A DNA stretch of 64,000 bases, from NCBI RefSeq assembly GCF_008000895.1, contig NZ_CP042823.1, positions 1,437,001 through 1,501,000 of the forward strand. Direction: 5' to 3'. The stretch is from Methylobacterium sp. WL1 (GTDB lineage: Bacteria; Pseudomonadota; Alphaproteobacteria; Rhizobiales; Beijerinckiaceae). The position numbers were made by a program, and so were the translations under genes. Shown here piece by piece: positions 1 to 8,449 of the stretch; the first letter of the stretch is position 1, and each line of letters starts with the position of its first letter. The notes under the pieces are model-generated. The model had not been told where the DNA came from. It searched no databases and was given only the letters and a program-made list of their open reading frames with translations.

Positions 1-324
1 TGCAGCTCGGTCAATCTCAGGTTCGCGCCAGAAACAGAGATTGGGGCCTCTCCCATAAGCGGGCATTCCTCGTCCGAGGTCGCTACGGCCGATCGCGCCT
101 CATTGTGGGCCTGAACGCCGCATCAACGATCGACGGGATTGAGGCTCTGGATGACGGGAACGATGCCGGGACGCCGCCCATCGCGCGACCTTGTGCCCAG
201 CGGCCATGAAACCGTGGCACGGCCTGAGCCATTCAATTAAGGCTTTCGTTCGTAAGTTCTGGTGGGGACAGTGCTTCACCCGTTTCAACGGGCAAGGCCT
301 CGAGTCGAAGGGAAGGAGGCGAGC
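1..324. other. Left-edge region, no gene recognised
   Basis: I see no convincing coding sequence here: the open frames are low-complexity and compositionally unlike proteins. The only clear signal is the purine-rich ribosome binding site (GGAAGGAGG, about 311-319) just before the ATPase gene at 325. The left boundary of the island lies outside the window. Confidence 0.5.
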
Positions 325-1335
325 ATGTCGACCAAGCATCTGCTCGCCCTCCTGAATTCGCACATCGAAGGCGATGAAGAGCAATTCCTCTCGATTGCGC
401 TGCAGGTTGCGGCGCAGGAGGCGCGTCAGGGACGGTCTGAGGATGCCGACAAGCTGAAGCGCCTGGTGCAGAAGGCCCGCGACCAGCAGCGGACTAGTCG
501 TCCGGCCGGTGGACAGACCCCTATCCCGCTGGCCCGGCCGCGCGGCGAGCTCCAAGGTCTAGTCGAGAGCGCCTATCCCAAGGTGACGCTCGCCAGCATG
601 GTGCTTTCGGAGGAAGTTCGCGGACGGTTGATGCGGGTCGTGCGTCAGCAGCAGGAGCGCGCGACGCTTCGCGATCACGGGCAGGCGCCGACCACGCATA
701 TGCTGCTCATTGGTCCACCCGGCACCGGCAAAACCATGACCGCGTCGGCGCTCGCGGGCGAGCTGCACCTTCCCTTGTTCACAGTCCGCCTAGAAGCGCT
801 CTTCAGCCGTTTTTTCGGCGAGACCGCGGGCAAACTGCGCCTGTTGTTCGATCAGATCGCGCAGACGCGAGGAGTCTATCTGCTCGATGAATTCGACGCG
901 ATCGGCGCGCGTCGGGGTGACCAGAATGATGTCGGCGAAATTCGCCGCGTGCTGAACTCTGTGCTCGCCTTCATGGAGGAGCCGAACAGCACCGACAGCT
1001 TGGTGTTGGCCGCGACGAACCATGTCGAGATCCTCGACGAGGCGCTCGCGCGCCGCTTCGACGAGGTGGTGGAGTACGGCCTTCCCGACCGCAAGGCCGC
1101 CCGCGCGATCGTCGAACGTCGCCTCGGCAAGTTCAAGCTGGCCGCCCGCTCCTGGGCGGCGATCGAGACGGCGCTCGATGGCCTGAGCCAAGCCGAGCTG
1201 GTGCGGGCGGCCGACGCGGTCGTTAAGGACGTGATCCTGGAGGGAGAGGCGAAGGCCTCCCCTGATGCGCTCAAGGACGCACTGCAGAACCGCCAGACCC
1301 TGAAGGGCAAATTCCGCCGTCAGACCGGCCGTTAG
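325..1335 (+). CDS. AAA+ ATPase, IetA-like (subtilase partner)
   Basis: A 336-residue AAA+ ATPase. The Walker A motif GPPGTGKT lies at about residues 130-137 and Walker B YLLDEFD at about 185-191. A sensor-1-like stretch (AATNH) and an arginine-finger region (ALARRFDEVVEYGLPDR) follow, so the ATPase core looks complete. The N-terminal ~90 residues are a helical, charged region typical of substrate or partner adaptors. I chose ATG 325 because GGAAGGAGG precedes it; an in-frame upstream start at 262 has no such site. The next gene begins 52 bases downstream on the same strand and encodes a subtilisin-like protease. This ATPase/subtilase pairing is the hallmark of IetA/IetS, first described as a plasmid incompatibility and stability module and later listed among phage-defence pairs. 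By analogy the ATPase would sense or unfold a target and gate the protease. The family assignment is strong; the defence role is inference. Confidence 0.85.
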   Translation: MSTKHLLALLNSHIEGDEEQFLSIALQVAAQEARQGRSEDADKLKRLVQKARDQQRTSRPAGGQTPIPLARPRGELQGLVESAYPKVTLASMVLSEEVRGRLMRVVRQQQERATLRDHGQAPTTHMLLIGPPGTGKTMTASALAGELHLPLFTVRLEALFSRFFGETAGKLRLLFDQIAQTRGVYLLDEFDAIGARRGDQNDVGEIRRVLNSVLAFMEEPNSTDSLVLAATNHVEILDEALARRFDEVVEYGLPDRKAARAIVERRLGKFKLAARSWAAIETALDGLSQAELVRAADAVVKDVILEGEAKASPDALKDALQNRQTLKGKFRRQTGR

Positions 1336-1387
1336 AAAGACGAGCCGGCCGCCTGCAGGAACCATGTTTGTTCGGGGTTGAAGAGTT

Positions 1388-3931
1388 ATGTCAGATCCTG
1401 ATGAGTTCGGGGCGCGGGATCGACCACATATCTCGATCGACGCGTTCCGCGAGGCCACACAGTACGGCTATCCTTCGCGCGACCAGAAGCGCAAACCGCT
1501 GCGCGACGATTATCGCGCGCACGCCGACGCGCTGCTCGACCAGCTAACCAAGGCGCTGGGCGAGCTGCCCGCTGCCGCAGCGGATACCCGCTTGCAGGTC
1601 CAAGGGTTGAAATCGGGCGCCGTCGTCGAGGTAGCGACTGCACCGCCCGCGGAGGGTTCGCGTTCAAAGGCTGCGAAGGTTCCGGCGGCGCTGGAGTTCC
1701 CCGGTCAAGACATCGTGCTGCTCCGCACCGAGCGGCGCGACGACCGGACGGAGAGTGCTCTGCTGTTCGTGCCCGACGACGCCCGAGGATTCCTGCGCGA
1801 GCGTATCGCCGCCTACGGCCGCAACCTTGGGAATGCACGTCGGCCGGACGTCGACCGTTTCGAGGCGGTGGAGACGATCGCCGCCGCGCCCGCCCGCACG
1901 CTGTTCGTCGGCGCGGTCGATTTCGGTGCGCCCGACATCGTCTGGTGGGAGCTCTGGGTGCAGGGTGATGCAGGCCGTGCCGAGCGTGTTGCCGTGCTGG
2001 CGCGCGGCGTGAACCTCGACGTGCACGCGGATCGCCTCATATTCCCGGACACAACCGTGATCTTCGTCCACGCGCCCACGGCCGCCGTGCTGGGCTTCGC
2101 CGAACGGGTGCCAGGGGCGATCACGGAGATCAGGCGGGCAACCGGCACGATCGAGCCGTTCCTCGACCGGGGCGAGGCCCGCCTCGGTCAACACGACTGG
2201 GTGTCCGAACTGGCCGAGCGCGTCATACCCGCGTCCGACGACGTGCCTGTCGTTTGCGCCCTCGAAACCGGCGTCGCGGCCGAGCACCCGCTCGTCCAGC
2301 CGGGCCTGAAGGGCGCGTGGGCTTATGACGCCGCTTGGGGGACCGATGATCATGCGCCCTATGGCGGACATGGGACGGCAATCGCCGGCCTCATCCTGTA
2401 CGGCGATCTCGAGCCGCACATGAACAGCACGGAGCCCGTCGAGCTCACGCACGGAGTGGAGTCCATGAAGCTCCTGCCGCCGCACGGCTTTCCGGCGACC
2501 AAGCCGCCGAGCTACGGTGTGGTAACGCAAGGCTCCGTCGCACTCGTCGAAGCGGAGCGCCCGAACATGCTGCGAAGCTTCTGTCTTGCCACGTCGGCGA
2601 CGGACTTCCCGCCGAGCCGGCCCTCGAGCTGGAGCGGAGCGCTCGACCAGATCGCGGCCGGGTCCATGCCCGGCGACGCCGTAAACGGTACGGCCGCCGC
2701 AGACGGCCCCAAGCGCCTAGTCGTGGTCGCGACCGGCAACGTGCAGGGCGGCATGATGGTCGACGTGACGCTGTCCCAGCCGCTCGAAGACCCGTCCCAG
2801 AGCTGGAACGCGCTGACTATCGGCGGCTTCACGCGCAAGGAGCAGACGCCGGCCCCGCCGCCCGCGCTCGAACCGGTCGTGCCCGCCAACCATCGGAGTC
2901 CGTTCAGCCGCGGCTCCCAGACCCTTCCGGACGACCTGACGCCGATCAAGCCTGAGGTGTTGTTCGAGGCCGGCAACATGCTCTCCACCGATACAGGCTT
3001 CTGCGCTTGGCACGAGGCGGTGTCGTTGCTCGCCCTAGGCTCGGACGTCGCGGCCGAGCCGCTGGTGCCCTTCTGGGCGACAAGCGCGGCGGCCGGCGTG
3101 GCGGGCAACTTCCTCGGGCGGCTGCAGGCGAGCTTGCCGGACCGCTGGCCTGAGACGCACCGGGCGCTGACGGTGGACTCGGCGGACTGGCCGCAATCGA
3201 TCCGCAGGCTGCTGATAGGAAAAGGGGCGCACTGGAAAACGGGGTCGAAGGCGCAAAAGCAGAAGATCCTGCGCGAGATGGGCTACGGCGTGCCCGACAT
3301 CGACCGCGCGATCTTGTCCGCACGGAACGACGTCACCCTGATCGCCGAGGCCGAAATCCAGCCTTTCGCGCTCGGAGCGGACCGGCGCAGCGCCGTGTTC
3401 AACGAGATGCATTTCTACGACCTGCCCTGGCCGAAAGCGGCACTCGAGCAGCTGGAGAACGAGATCGTCACCATCAAGGTGACGCTCTCCTACTTTGTCG
3501 AACCGAACCTCACGGGGAGGGCGGCGACTCGTCCCGATACGTACCGCTCCTTCGGTCTGCGCTTCGACATGAAGAAACGGACTGAGACCGACGCAAAGTT
3601 TCGTAGCCGCATCTCCTCGGCGCAAGAGGGGGACGGTTCGGCGAGCGAAACCGAGACCAGTTGCTGGCTGCTCGGACCTAAGGCTGTCCAAGCGGGATCG
3701 CTCCATTGCGATCTGTGGCGGGGGCGGGCGATCGAGCTTGCGGGTCACGACGCGATCGCGGTCTACCCAGTCGGCGGTTGGTGGAAGTCCCACTTCGGGC
3801 AGCGGCGATTCGCGGATAAGGGCCGGTACGCCCTAGTCATCTCCTTGTCGGCGTCCGGGCAAGCCGTCGACCTACATGCCGAGGTGTCGAACCTCGTTGA
3901 GGTGAAGGCGGCGGAGGTCCTGATCGGCTGA
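1388..3931 (+). CDS. Subtilisin-like S8 serine protease, IetS-like
   Basis: An 847-residue protein with an N-terminal ~280-residue region of unknown fold, a peptidase S8 domain at about 285-600, and a C-terminal ~230-residue extension. His is visible in GGHGTAIAGL (His328) and the nucleophile in WATSAAAGVAG (Ser566). An oxyanion-hole Asn sits in VVATGN. At the position of the usual catalytic Asp (DTG) the sequence reads ALETGV, so Glu293 replaces Asp. There is no signal peptide, so the enzyme is probably cytoplasmic, as expected for a partner of the AAA+ protein encoded just upstream. Its stop overlaps the ATG of the HEPN-type reading frame (TGATG), indicating a three-gene operon. The role by analogy with IetAS is exclusion or defence through proteolysis, which is inferred. 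Whether Glu293 supports catalysis cannot be judged from sequence. Confidence 0.85.
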   Translation: MSDPDEFGARDRPHISIDAFREATQYGYPSRDQKRKPLRDDYRAHADALLDQLTKALGELPAAAADTRLQVQGLKSGAVVEVATAPPAEGSRSKAAKVPAALEFPGQDIVLLRTERRDDRTESALLFVPDDARGFLRERIAAYGRNLGNARRPDVDRFEAVETIAAAPARTLFVGAVDFGAPDIVWWELWVQGDAGRAERVAVLARGVNLDVHADRLIFPDTTVIFVHAPTAAVLGFAERVPGAITEIRRATGTIEPFLDRGEARLGQHDWVSELAERVIPASDDVPVVCALETGVAAEHPLVQPGLKGAWAYDAAWGTDDHAPYGGHGTAIAGLILYGDLEPHMNSTEPVELTHGVESMKLLPPHGFPATKPPSYGVVTQGSVALVEAERPNMLRSFCLATSATDFPPSRPSSWSGALDQIAAGSMPGDAVNGTAAADGPKRLVVVATGNVQGGMMVDVTLSQPLEDPSQSWNALTIGGFTRKEQTPAPPPALEPVVPANHRSPFSRGSQTLPDDLTPIKPEVLFEAGNMLSTDTGFCAWHEAVSLLALGSDVAAEPLVPFWATSAAAGVAGNFLGRLQASLPDRWPETHRALTVDSADWPQSIRRLLIGKGAHWKTGSKAQKQKILREMGYGVPDIDRAILSARNDVTLIAEAEIQPFALGADRRSAVFNEMHFYDLPWPKAALEQLENEIVTIKVTLSYFVEPNLTGRAATRPDTYRSFGLRFDMKKRTETDAKFRSRISSAQEGDGSASETETSCWLLGPKAVQAGSLHCDLWRGRAIELAGHDAIAVYPVGGWWKSHFGQRRFADKGRYALVISLSASGQAVDLHAEVSNLVEVKAAEVLIG

Positions 3932-4856
3932 TGCGGCGCTTCCGCACGCTCCCGGGCGACTTCGACAGCCGCGCTGCGGATATGGACCAGCCGATCCCGT
4001 AGACCTGGGACGAGCAGGTTCGCGCGCTGCACATCGACAACATGGCGCGGCGCCAGGCGGAGCTCGTGGCCGAGTACGGCGAGTGGGGCGCCGAGCGCAA
4101 ACGAGCGGACTTCGTCGCGATCGGGGTCAAGCCGTTCTCTGTCCTGAGCTACCACAACCGCTTCTTCACGCAGACGCGGGACGCCTTCGTCCAGGGCGCC
4201 TACTATCCGGCCTTGCTATCGGCCTGTGCGCTGGGGGAGCGCACGCTCAACCACCTCGTCCTCGATCTGCGGGACGACTACGCCGACACGCCCGAGCACG
4301 CGGCCGTCGCCGCGGACAGAGCCTTCTCGAATTGGCGGCTCATGATCGCGACACTCGAGGCGTGGCAGGTCCTGGATCAGGAGGTCGTCGATCTTTTCAG
4401 GACCTTGTCGCGCCTGAGGAACCGGGCCGTTCACTTCAACCCGGCGACTTATGTGAGCGCCCGCGACGACGCGCTGGCGGCGATCACCTGTCTGCGAGAC
4501 ATCGTCGAGAAGCAGTTCGGAGCGTTCGGTCGGAGCGCTGGTACATTCCGGGTACGCTCGGAGCGTGCTTCATCAGGCATGCGTTCGAGATGGACCCGTT
4601 CGTCCGAAAGTTCATCGCCAAGAGCGCCGTTTATGTCGGCCCCTTGCATTCGGTGCGGATGACGGAGGCGGGCGCTTGGCAGTTCGTCGACTGGCCGCCA
4701 GACGTCTACGGTGACGCCGTCGTCAGCGATGAACAGTACCGAGACCTGTTCAACGATCGCGACCCCGCGTCGGTTGTGTCTGCCGACGGTCCGTTCGTTC
4801 CGGCCAAGATCCTCGCGCCCGAAGATGTCGCCGCGTCTGAGGTCAAGCTGATCTGA
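3931..4856 (+). pseudogene. HEPN-like third gene of the protease operon, disrupted
   Basis: Coding potential starts at ATG 3931, overlapping the protease stop, and continues to 4856. It is interrupted by an in-frame TAG at 4000-4002 and a one-base frame change near 4525-4540. Adding one base gives 927 nt (308 residues). The central part is helical and contains RNRAVHF (4417-4437), matching the R-N-x3-H signature of HEPN domains, which are often RNases or toxin components in defence and toxin-antitoxin loci. The C-terminal ~110 residues (from about WYIPGTLG onward) are hydrophilic and unrecognised. A shortened product could start at ATG 4042 in the same frame. The TAG is a substitution, not a run-length change, so at least that lesion could be real. 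The HEPN call rests on one motif and the helical pattern. Confidence 0.6.
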
Positions 4857-4952
4857 GCTCGGCGGGTCAGCCGAGGCTCGGCAGAGATCGTGTCTCGTGG
4901 GGTCGCGACCGTGGCTTCGCCGGCCAATGGAGGCGGAAGATAAGGGCGACCG

Positions 4953-5118
4953 ATGGCGTTGAGCAATTATCGAGTGAGCCGGCCGGCGGCCTTCCCCGAG
5001 AAAGGCCGCTGGCGCTTCAACGAGAAGAAGCGGCGTTGGACGCTAACCTTCAGCCCGAGGAAAGAGCTCGTCGAGCGCATCCAGGAGGAAGAGATCCACT
5101 ACGTTCCGCCAGCACAAA
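4953..5118 (+). pseudogene. Truncated 5' fragment of an unknown gene
   Basis: From ATG 4953 the first ~55 codons read like a real basic protein (RWRFNEKKRRWTLTFSP, then KELVERIQEEEIHYVPP). After about 5118 the frame turns into low-complexity serine-rich sequence. Beyond that point the opposite strand has better coding character, which suggests a recombination junction near 5115. Function unknown. It lies between the protease operon and the tRNA, a place where island ends are often scrambled. Confidence 0.25.
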
Positions 5119-5428
5119 GGAGCGTTGTCGTCAGCCGCTCGAGCTCCGCCTTCAGCGCCTTCTTCTCGGTCTCGATCTCGGTGTTGGCCAGGACGGCGAA
5201 GTACCAGTCCAGCCCACCGCCGAAGATCCCCTCCAAGTGGTGCGCGTCGTGCGAGTCGATCTCGATCGGCTCACCCTCTGGGTCGCTGGTGACGCGCGAA
5301 GCCGTCGAGAGCGGTTCTCTGACGGCCCCGTCGACCCGCTCGTACTGGCGCAGGGCGTCGCGGAGGAGTTCACCAGACTGCCCACGAGCAGACGTTCCGG
5401 ACGTCAGCTGTGGGTCAGCATCCGCCAT
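5099..5428 (-). CDS. Small hypothetical protein, possibly 3'-truncated
   Basis: A 109-residue acidic protein. The C-terminal ~35 residues form a probable coiled coil (NTEIETEKKALKAELERL), and the middle contains the aromatic stretch GGGLDWYFAVL. The reading frame ends almost exactly where the plus-strand fragment loses coding character, so the last few residues may come from a junction rather than the ancestral gene. No family recognised. It sits beside the tRNA-Glu gene, oriented away from it, as the last island gene. Confidence 0.4.
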   Translation of the reverse strand: MADADPQLTSGTSARGQSGELLRDALRQYERVDGAVREPLSTASRVTSDPEGEPIEIDSHDAHHLEGIFGGGLDWYFAVLANTEIETEKKALKAELERLTTTLLCAGGT

Positions 5429-5567
5429 GTTTGAGCAGCAGCATCACGGTCAAGATGCCTCACTGACTGCTCGGAGCTCACGATTCCGTACGGCAGCACT
5501 CAACAATGACTATGTTAGACGTTTGTGTGAGCCAGCTCGTAAAATCCAGCCAACCGCTTGATCTTAC

Positions 5568-5643
5568 TGGCGCGCCCTACGGGAATCGAACCCGTGTTTT
5601 CGCCGTGAAAGGGCGACGTCCTGGACCGCTAGACGAAGGGCGC
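5568..5643 (-). tRNA. tRNA-Glu (anticodon TTC), CCA encoded
   Basis: On the minus strand the acceptor 5' strand GCGCCCT (5643-5637) pairs with AGGGCGC (5578-5572), followed by discriminator G and an encoded CCA (5570-5568). The anticodon arm reads CGCCCTTTCACGGCG with TTC as anticodon, and the T-arm contains GGTTCGAATCC. Length is 76 nt. The 3' end points toward the accessory island at lower coordinates, the usual geometry when an element has integrated into the 3' end of a tRNA gene. The far attachment copy is not in the window. Confidence 0.95.
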
Positions 5644-5749
5644 TTTGGCTAGGCCGGGGTTCTATAGTCGGCGGCGGCGCGTCCGGCAACCGTCGATCCG
5701 CACGCGGGCTCGGGTTTGACCCCGGGACGGGTTGGGGCGATGGAGGGGC

Positions 5750-6304
5750 ATGCCGCAGATCCCGCCCCGCATGACCCTCGTCCTCGGCGGGGCGCGTTCC
5801 GGCAAGAGCGCCTACGCGGAGGGGCTGATCGAGGCCTGCCCCGGCCCGTGGCTCTACCTCGCCACCGCGCAGGCGTTCGACGGCGAGATGGTCGCGCGCA
5901 TCGCCCAGCACCGCGCCCGGCGCACCGGAGCGTGGCGGACCCGCGACGTTCCGCTCGCTCTGCCGGAGGCGGTTGCCGAGGCCGAGGGGGCCGTCCTGGT
6001 CGATTGCCTCACCCTGTGGCTCACCAATCTGATCCTGGCCGAAGCCGACCTGGAGGACGCGGTGGCGCGGCTCATCGCCGCCTGCGCGCGGGCGCCGGGT
6101 CCGCTGGTGCTGGTCGGCAACGAGGTCGGGCTCGGGATCGTGCCGGACAACGCCCTCGCCCGCCGCTTCCGCGACGAGGCCGGGCGCCTGCACCAGCGGC
6201 TCGCCGCCCGGGCCGACCGGGTCGTGCTCACCGTGGCGGGCCTGCCGCTCGTGGTGAAGCCGCAAGCCCCCGTACAAGCCCTCATTCCCGGAGCCTCCGC
6301 ATGA
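5750..6304 (+). CDS. cobU: Adenosylcobinamide kinase / adenosylcobinamide-phosphate guanylyltransferase
   Basis: About 184 residues, normal for CobU/CobP. The P-loop GGARSGKS is at the N-terminus, then the HRARRTGAWRTRD region with the guanylylated-His segment, then VDCLTLWLTNL and NEVGLGIVPDNALARRFRDEAGRLHQRLA, all standard for the family. The enzyme phosphorylates adenosylcobinamide and transfers GMP to give AdoCbi-GDP in nucleotide-loop assembly. I prefer ATG 5750, preceded by GGAGGGG, over a TTG at 5732. The stop overlaps the cobO start (ATGA at 6301-6304), so the two are translationally coupled. No cobalamin riboswitch is evident in the short space before it. Confidence 0.92.
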   Translation: MPQIPPRMTLVLGGARSGKSAYAEGLIEACPGPWLYLATAQAFDGEMVARIAQHRARRTGAWRTRDVPLALPEAVAEAEGAVLVDCLTLWLTNLILAEADLEDAVARLIAACARAPGPLVLVGNEVGLGIVPDNALARRFRDEAGRLHQRLAARADRVVLTVAGLPLVVKPQAPVQALIPGASA

Positions 6305-6903
6305 GCGACGACGCGACCCGCCACCGCGAGAAGATGGAGAAGCGCAAGGCCGTGCAGGATGCCGAGGTGGCAGCCAAGACCGTCGAGAAGGGCCTGCTCA
6401 TGGTCCATACCGGCCCCGGCAAGGGCAAGAGCACGGCGGCGCTCGGGCTGATGCTGCGGGCGCTGGGTCGCGGCTGGCGGGTTGGCATGGTCCAGTTCAT
6501 CAAGGGCGGCTGGGATACCGGCGAGCGCCACGCGGTCGCGGTGTTCGGCGACAAGGTCGCCTGGCACACGCTGGGGGAGGGGTTCACCTGGGAGACCCAG
6601 GACAAGGCCCGGGACATCGCCGCCTGCCGCCACGCCTGGGACGTGGCCGAGGGCCTGATGGCCGATCCCACGATCCGCCTGCTCGTCCTCGACGAGCTCA
6701 ACATCGCCCTGCGCTACGAGTATCTCGACCTTGATGCCGTGGTCGCCGCGCTGCAGGCGCGCCGGCCGGACCTGCACGTGGTCGTCACCGGCCGCAACGC
6801 CAAACCGGCCCTGATCGAGGCCGCCGACCTCGTCACCGAGATGGGCAGCGTGAAGCACCACTTCTCGGCCGGCGTGAAGGCTCAGGAGGGGATCGAGTTC
6901 TGA
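6301..6903 (+). CDS. cobO: Cob(I)yrinic acid a,c-diamide adenosyltransferase
   Basis: A 200-residue CobO/BtuR-type ATP:corrinoid adenosyltransferase. The nucleotide-binding loop [14 protein letters not shown] is at about residues 36-49. Family motifs [21 protein letters not shown] and [14 protein letters not shown] follow, and the C-terminus [11 protein letters not shown] is the family's characteristic ending. It adds the 5'-deoxyadenosyl group to the corrinoid. It overlaps cobU by four bases and is followed after 23 bases by cobQ, giving a cobU-cobO-cobQ operon. Confidence 0.95.
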   Translation: MSDDATRHREKMEKRKAVQDAEVAAKTVEKGLLMVHTGPGKGKSTAALGLMLRALGRGWRVGMVQFIKGGWDTGERHAVAVFGDKVAWHTLGEGFTWETQDKARDIAACRHAWDVAEGLMADPTIRLLVLDELNIALRYEYLDLDAVVAALQARRPDLHVVVTGRNAKPALIEAADLVTEMGSVKHHFSAGVKAQEGIEF

Positions 6904-6926
6904 AGCCCACGCGCAAGAAGGCCCTG

Positions 6927-8369
6927 ATGATCCAGGGCACCGGCTCCGATGTCGGCAAGTCGCTGCTCGTGGCGGGGCTGGCGCGCGCCTTCACCGACCG
7001 GGGCTTGGCGGTGCGGCCGTTCAAGCCGCAGAACATGTCGAACAACGCCGCCGTCACGCCGGATGGCGGCGAGATCGGCCGGGCCCAGGCGCTCCAGGCC
7101 CGGGCCGCCCGGGTGGCGCCGTCCGTGCACATGAACCCGGTCCTGCTCAAGCCCCAGAGCGAGGTCGGCTCCCAGGTGGTGGTGCAGGGGCGGATGGTCG
7201 CCACCGTGAAGGCCCGCGACTACCAGGCCTGGAAGCCCCGGCTGATGCCCGCCGTCCTGGAGAGCTTTTCGCACCTGGCCGCGGAGGCCGATCTCGTGCT
7301 GGTCGAGGGCGCGGGCTCGGCCTCCGAGGTGAACCTCCGGGCCGGGGACATCGCCAATATGGGCTTTGCCCGGGCCACCGACACGCCGGTGGTGCTGGTC
7401 GGCGACATCGACCGGGGCGGAGTGATCGCCAGCCTCGTCGGCACAAGGGCGGTGATCGATCCCGCCGACGCCGCGATGATCGCCGGCTTCATCGTCAACC
7501 GCTTCCGGGGCGACCCGAGCCTGTTCGCCGACGGGATGCGGCTGATCGCCGAGCGGACCGGCTGGGCGCCGCTCGGCCTCGTGCCGCACTTCCCCGCGGC
7601 CGCGCGCCTTCCGGCCGAGGACGTGCTCGGGCTGGCGGGTTCCGGGCCGCGCCCGGCCGGGACCGTTACGGTGGCGGTGCCGGTGCTTCCGCGCATCGCC
7701 AATTTCGACGACCTCGACCCGCTCCGGGCCGAGCCCGGGGTGTCGGTGGTGCTGGTGCGCCCCGGAACGCCGATCCCGGCGGACGCCGCCCTGGTCCTGC
7801 TGCCGGGCTCCAAGACCACCATCGACGACCTGGACTTCTTCCGGGCCGAGGGCTGGGACGTCGATCTGCGCGCCCATGTCCGGCGGGGCGGGCGGGTGCT
7901 CGGCCTGTGCGGCGGCTACCAGATGCTGGGGCGCAGCCTCGCCGATCCGCACGGGATCGAGGGGGCGCCCCGCACGGTGCCGGGGCTCGGGCTCCTCGAC
8001 GTCGATACCGTGATGACACCGGACAAGCGCCTTGCCGAAGCCACCGGCACGAGCCTGTCCGATGCGGTGCCGTTCTCGGGCTACGAGATGCATATCGGCG
8101 CCACGCACGGCCCCGACGCGGCCCGGCCGCTGCTGCGGCTCTCCGACGGGCGCACCGACGGGGCGGTCTCGGCGGACGGGCTTGTGGCCGGGACCTACGT
8201 GCACGGGCTGTTCGCACACGATGCCCAGCGCGCGGCTTGGCTCGCCCGCCTCGGCACGGTCTCGGAGGGGGCGGGCTACGAGGCCGGGGTCGAGGCGGCG
8301 CTCGACGGCCTGGCGCGACACATCGCGGCCCATGTCGACTGCGACCGGCTGCTGGCGCTTGCCCGGTAG
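6927..8369 (+). CDS. cobQ: Cobyric acid synthase
   Basis: 480 residues. The N-terminal ATP-binding domain begins [12 protein letters not shown] and includes [12 protein letters not shown] and [13 protein letters not shown]. The C-terminal glutamine amidotransferase domain has [11 protein letters not shown] with the nucleophile Cys. A late HGLF segment carries the His. The enzyme amidates adenosylcobyrinic acid a,c-diamide at four side chains to give adenosylcobyric acid. In-frame codons between the cobO stop and ATG 6927 (KPTRKKAL) look like protein, so a non-ATG start a few codons upstream is possible. Third gene of the cob operon. Confidence 0.93.
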   Translation: MIQGTGSDVGKSLLVAGLARAFTDRGLAVRPFKPQNMSNNAAVTPDGGEIGRAQALQARAARVAPSVHMNPVLLKPQSEVGSQVVVQGRMVATVKARDYQAWKPRLMPAVLESFSHLAAEADLVLVEGAGSASEVNLRAGDIANMGFARATDTPVVLVGDIDRGGVIASLVGTRAVIDPADAAMIAGFIVNRFRGDPSLFADGMRLIAERTGWAPLGLVPHFPAAARLPAEDVLGLAGSGPRPAGTVTVAVPVLPRIANFDDLDPLRAEPGVSVVLVRPGTPIPADAALVLLPGSKTTIDDLDFFRAEGWDVDLRAHVRRGGRVLGLCGGYQMLGRSLADPHGIEGAPRTVPGLGLLDVDTVMTPDKRLAEATGTSLSDAVPFSGYEMHIGATHGPDAARPLLRLSDGRTDGAVSADGLVAGTYVHGLFAHDAQRAAWLARLGTVSEGAGYEAGVEAALDGLARHIAAHVDCDRLLALAR

Positions 8370-8414
8370 GCGAGGGCCGGGCCAGGGATTACTCTGTGTA
8401 ATGCCGGCCCTCGC
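8370..8414 (+). terminator. Inverted repeat after cobQ
   Basis: GCGAGGGCCGG (8370-8380) and CCGGCCCTCGC (8404-8414) form a perfect 11-bp stem around a 23-nt loop, starting at the last base of the cobQ stop codon. There is no T-run after it, so it may be a Rho-dependent or mRNA-stabilising structure rather than a classical terminator. Confidence 0.45.
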
Positions 8415-8449
8415 CACGAGGGGCCGCACGGACCCAGAGGAAACGCCAG

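Noticed and set aside
4083..4530. Separate 257-residue gene beginning at 4083
   Set aside because: Its first part is a shadow of the HEPN-type frame. Only its last ~110 residues are real, and they continue that protein after a frame change.
5644..5749. Cobalamin riboswitch upstream of cobU
   Set aside because: Only ~105 bases separate the tRNA and cobU, and I see no B12-box-like sequence.
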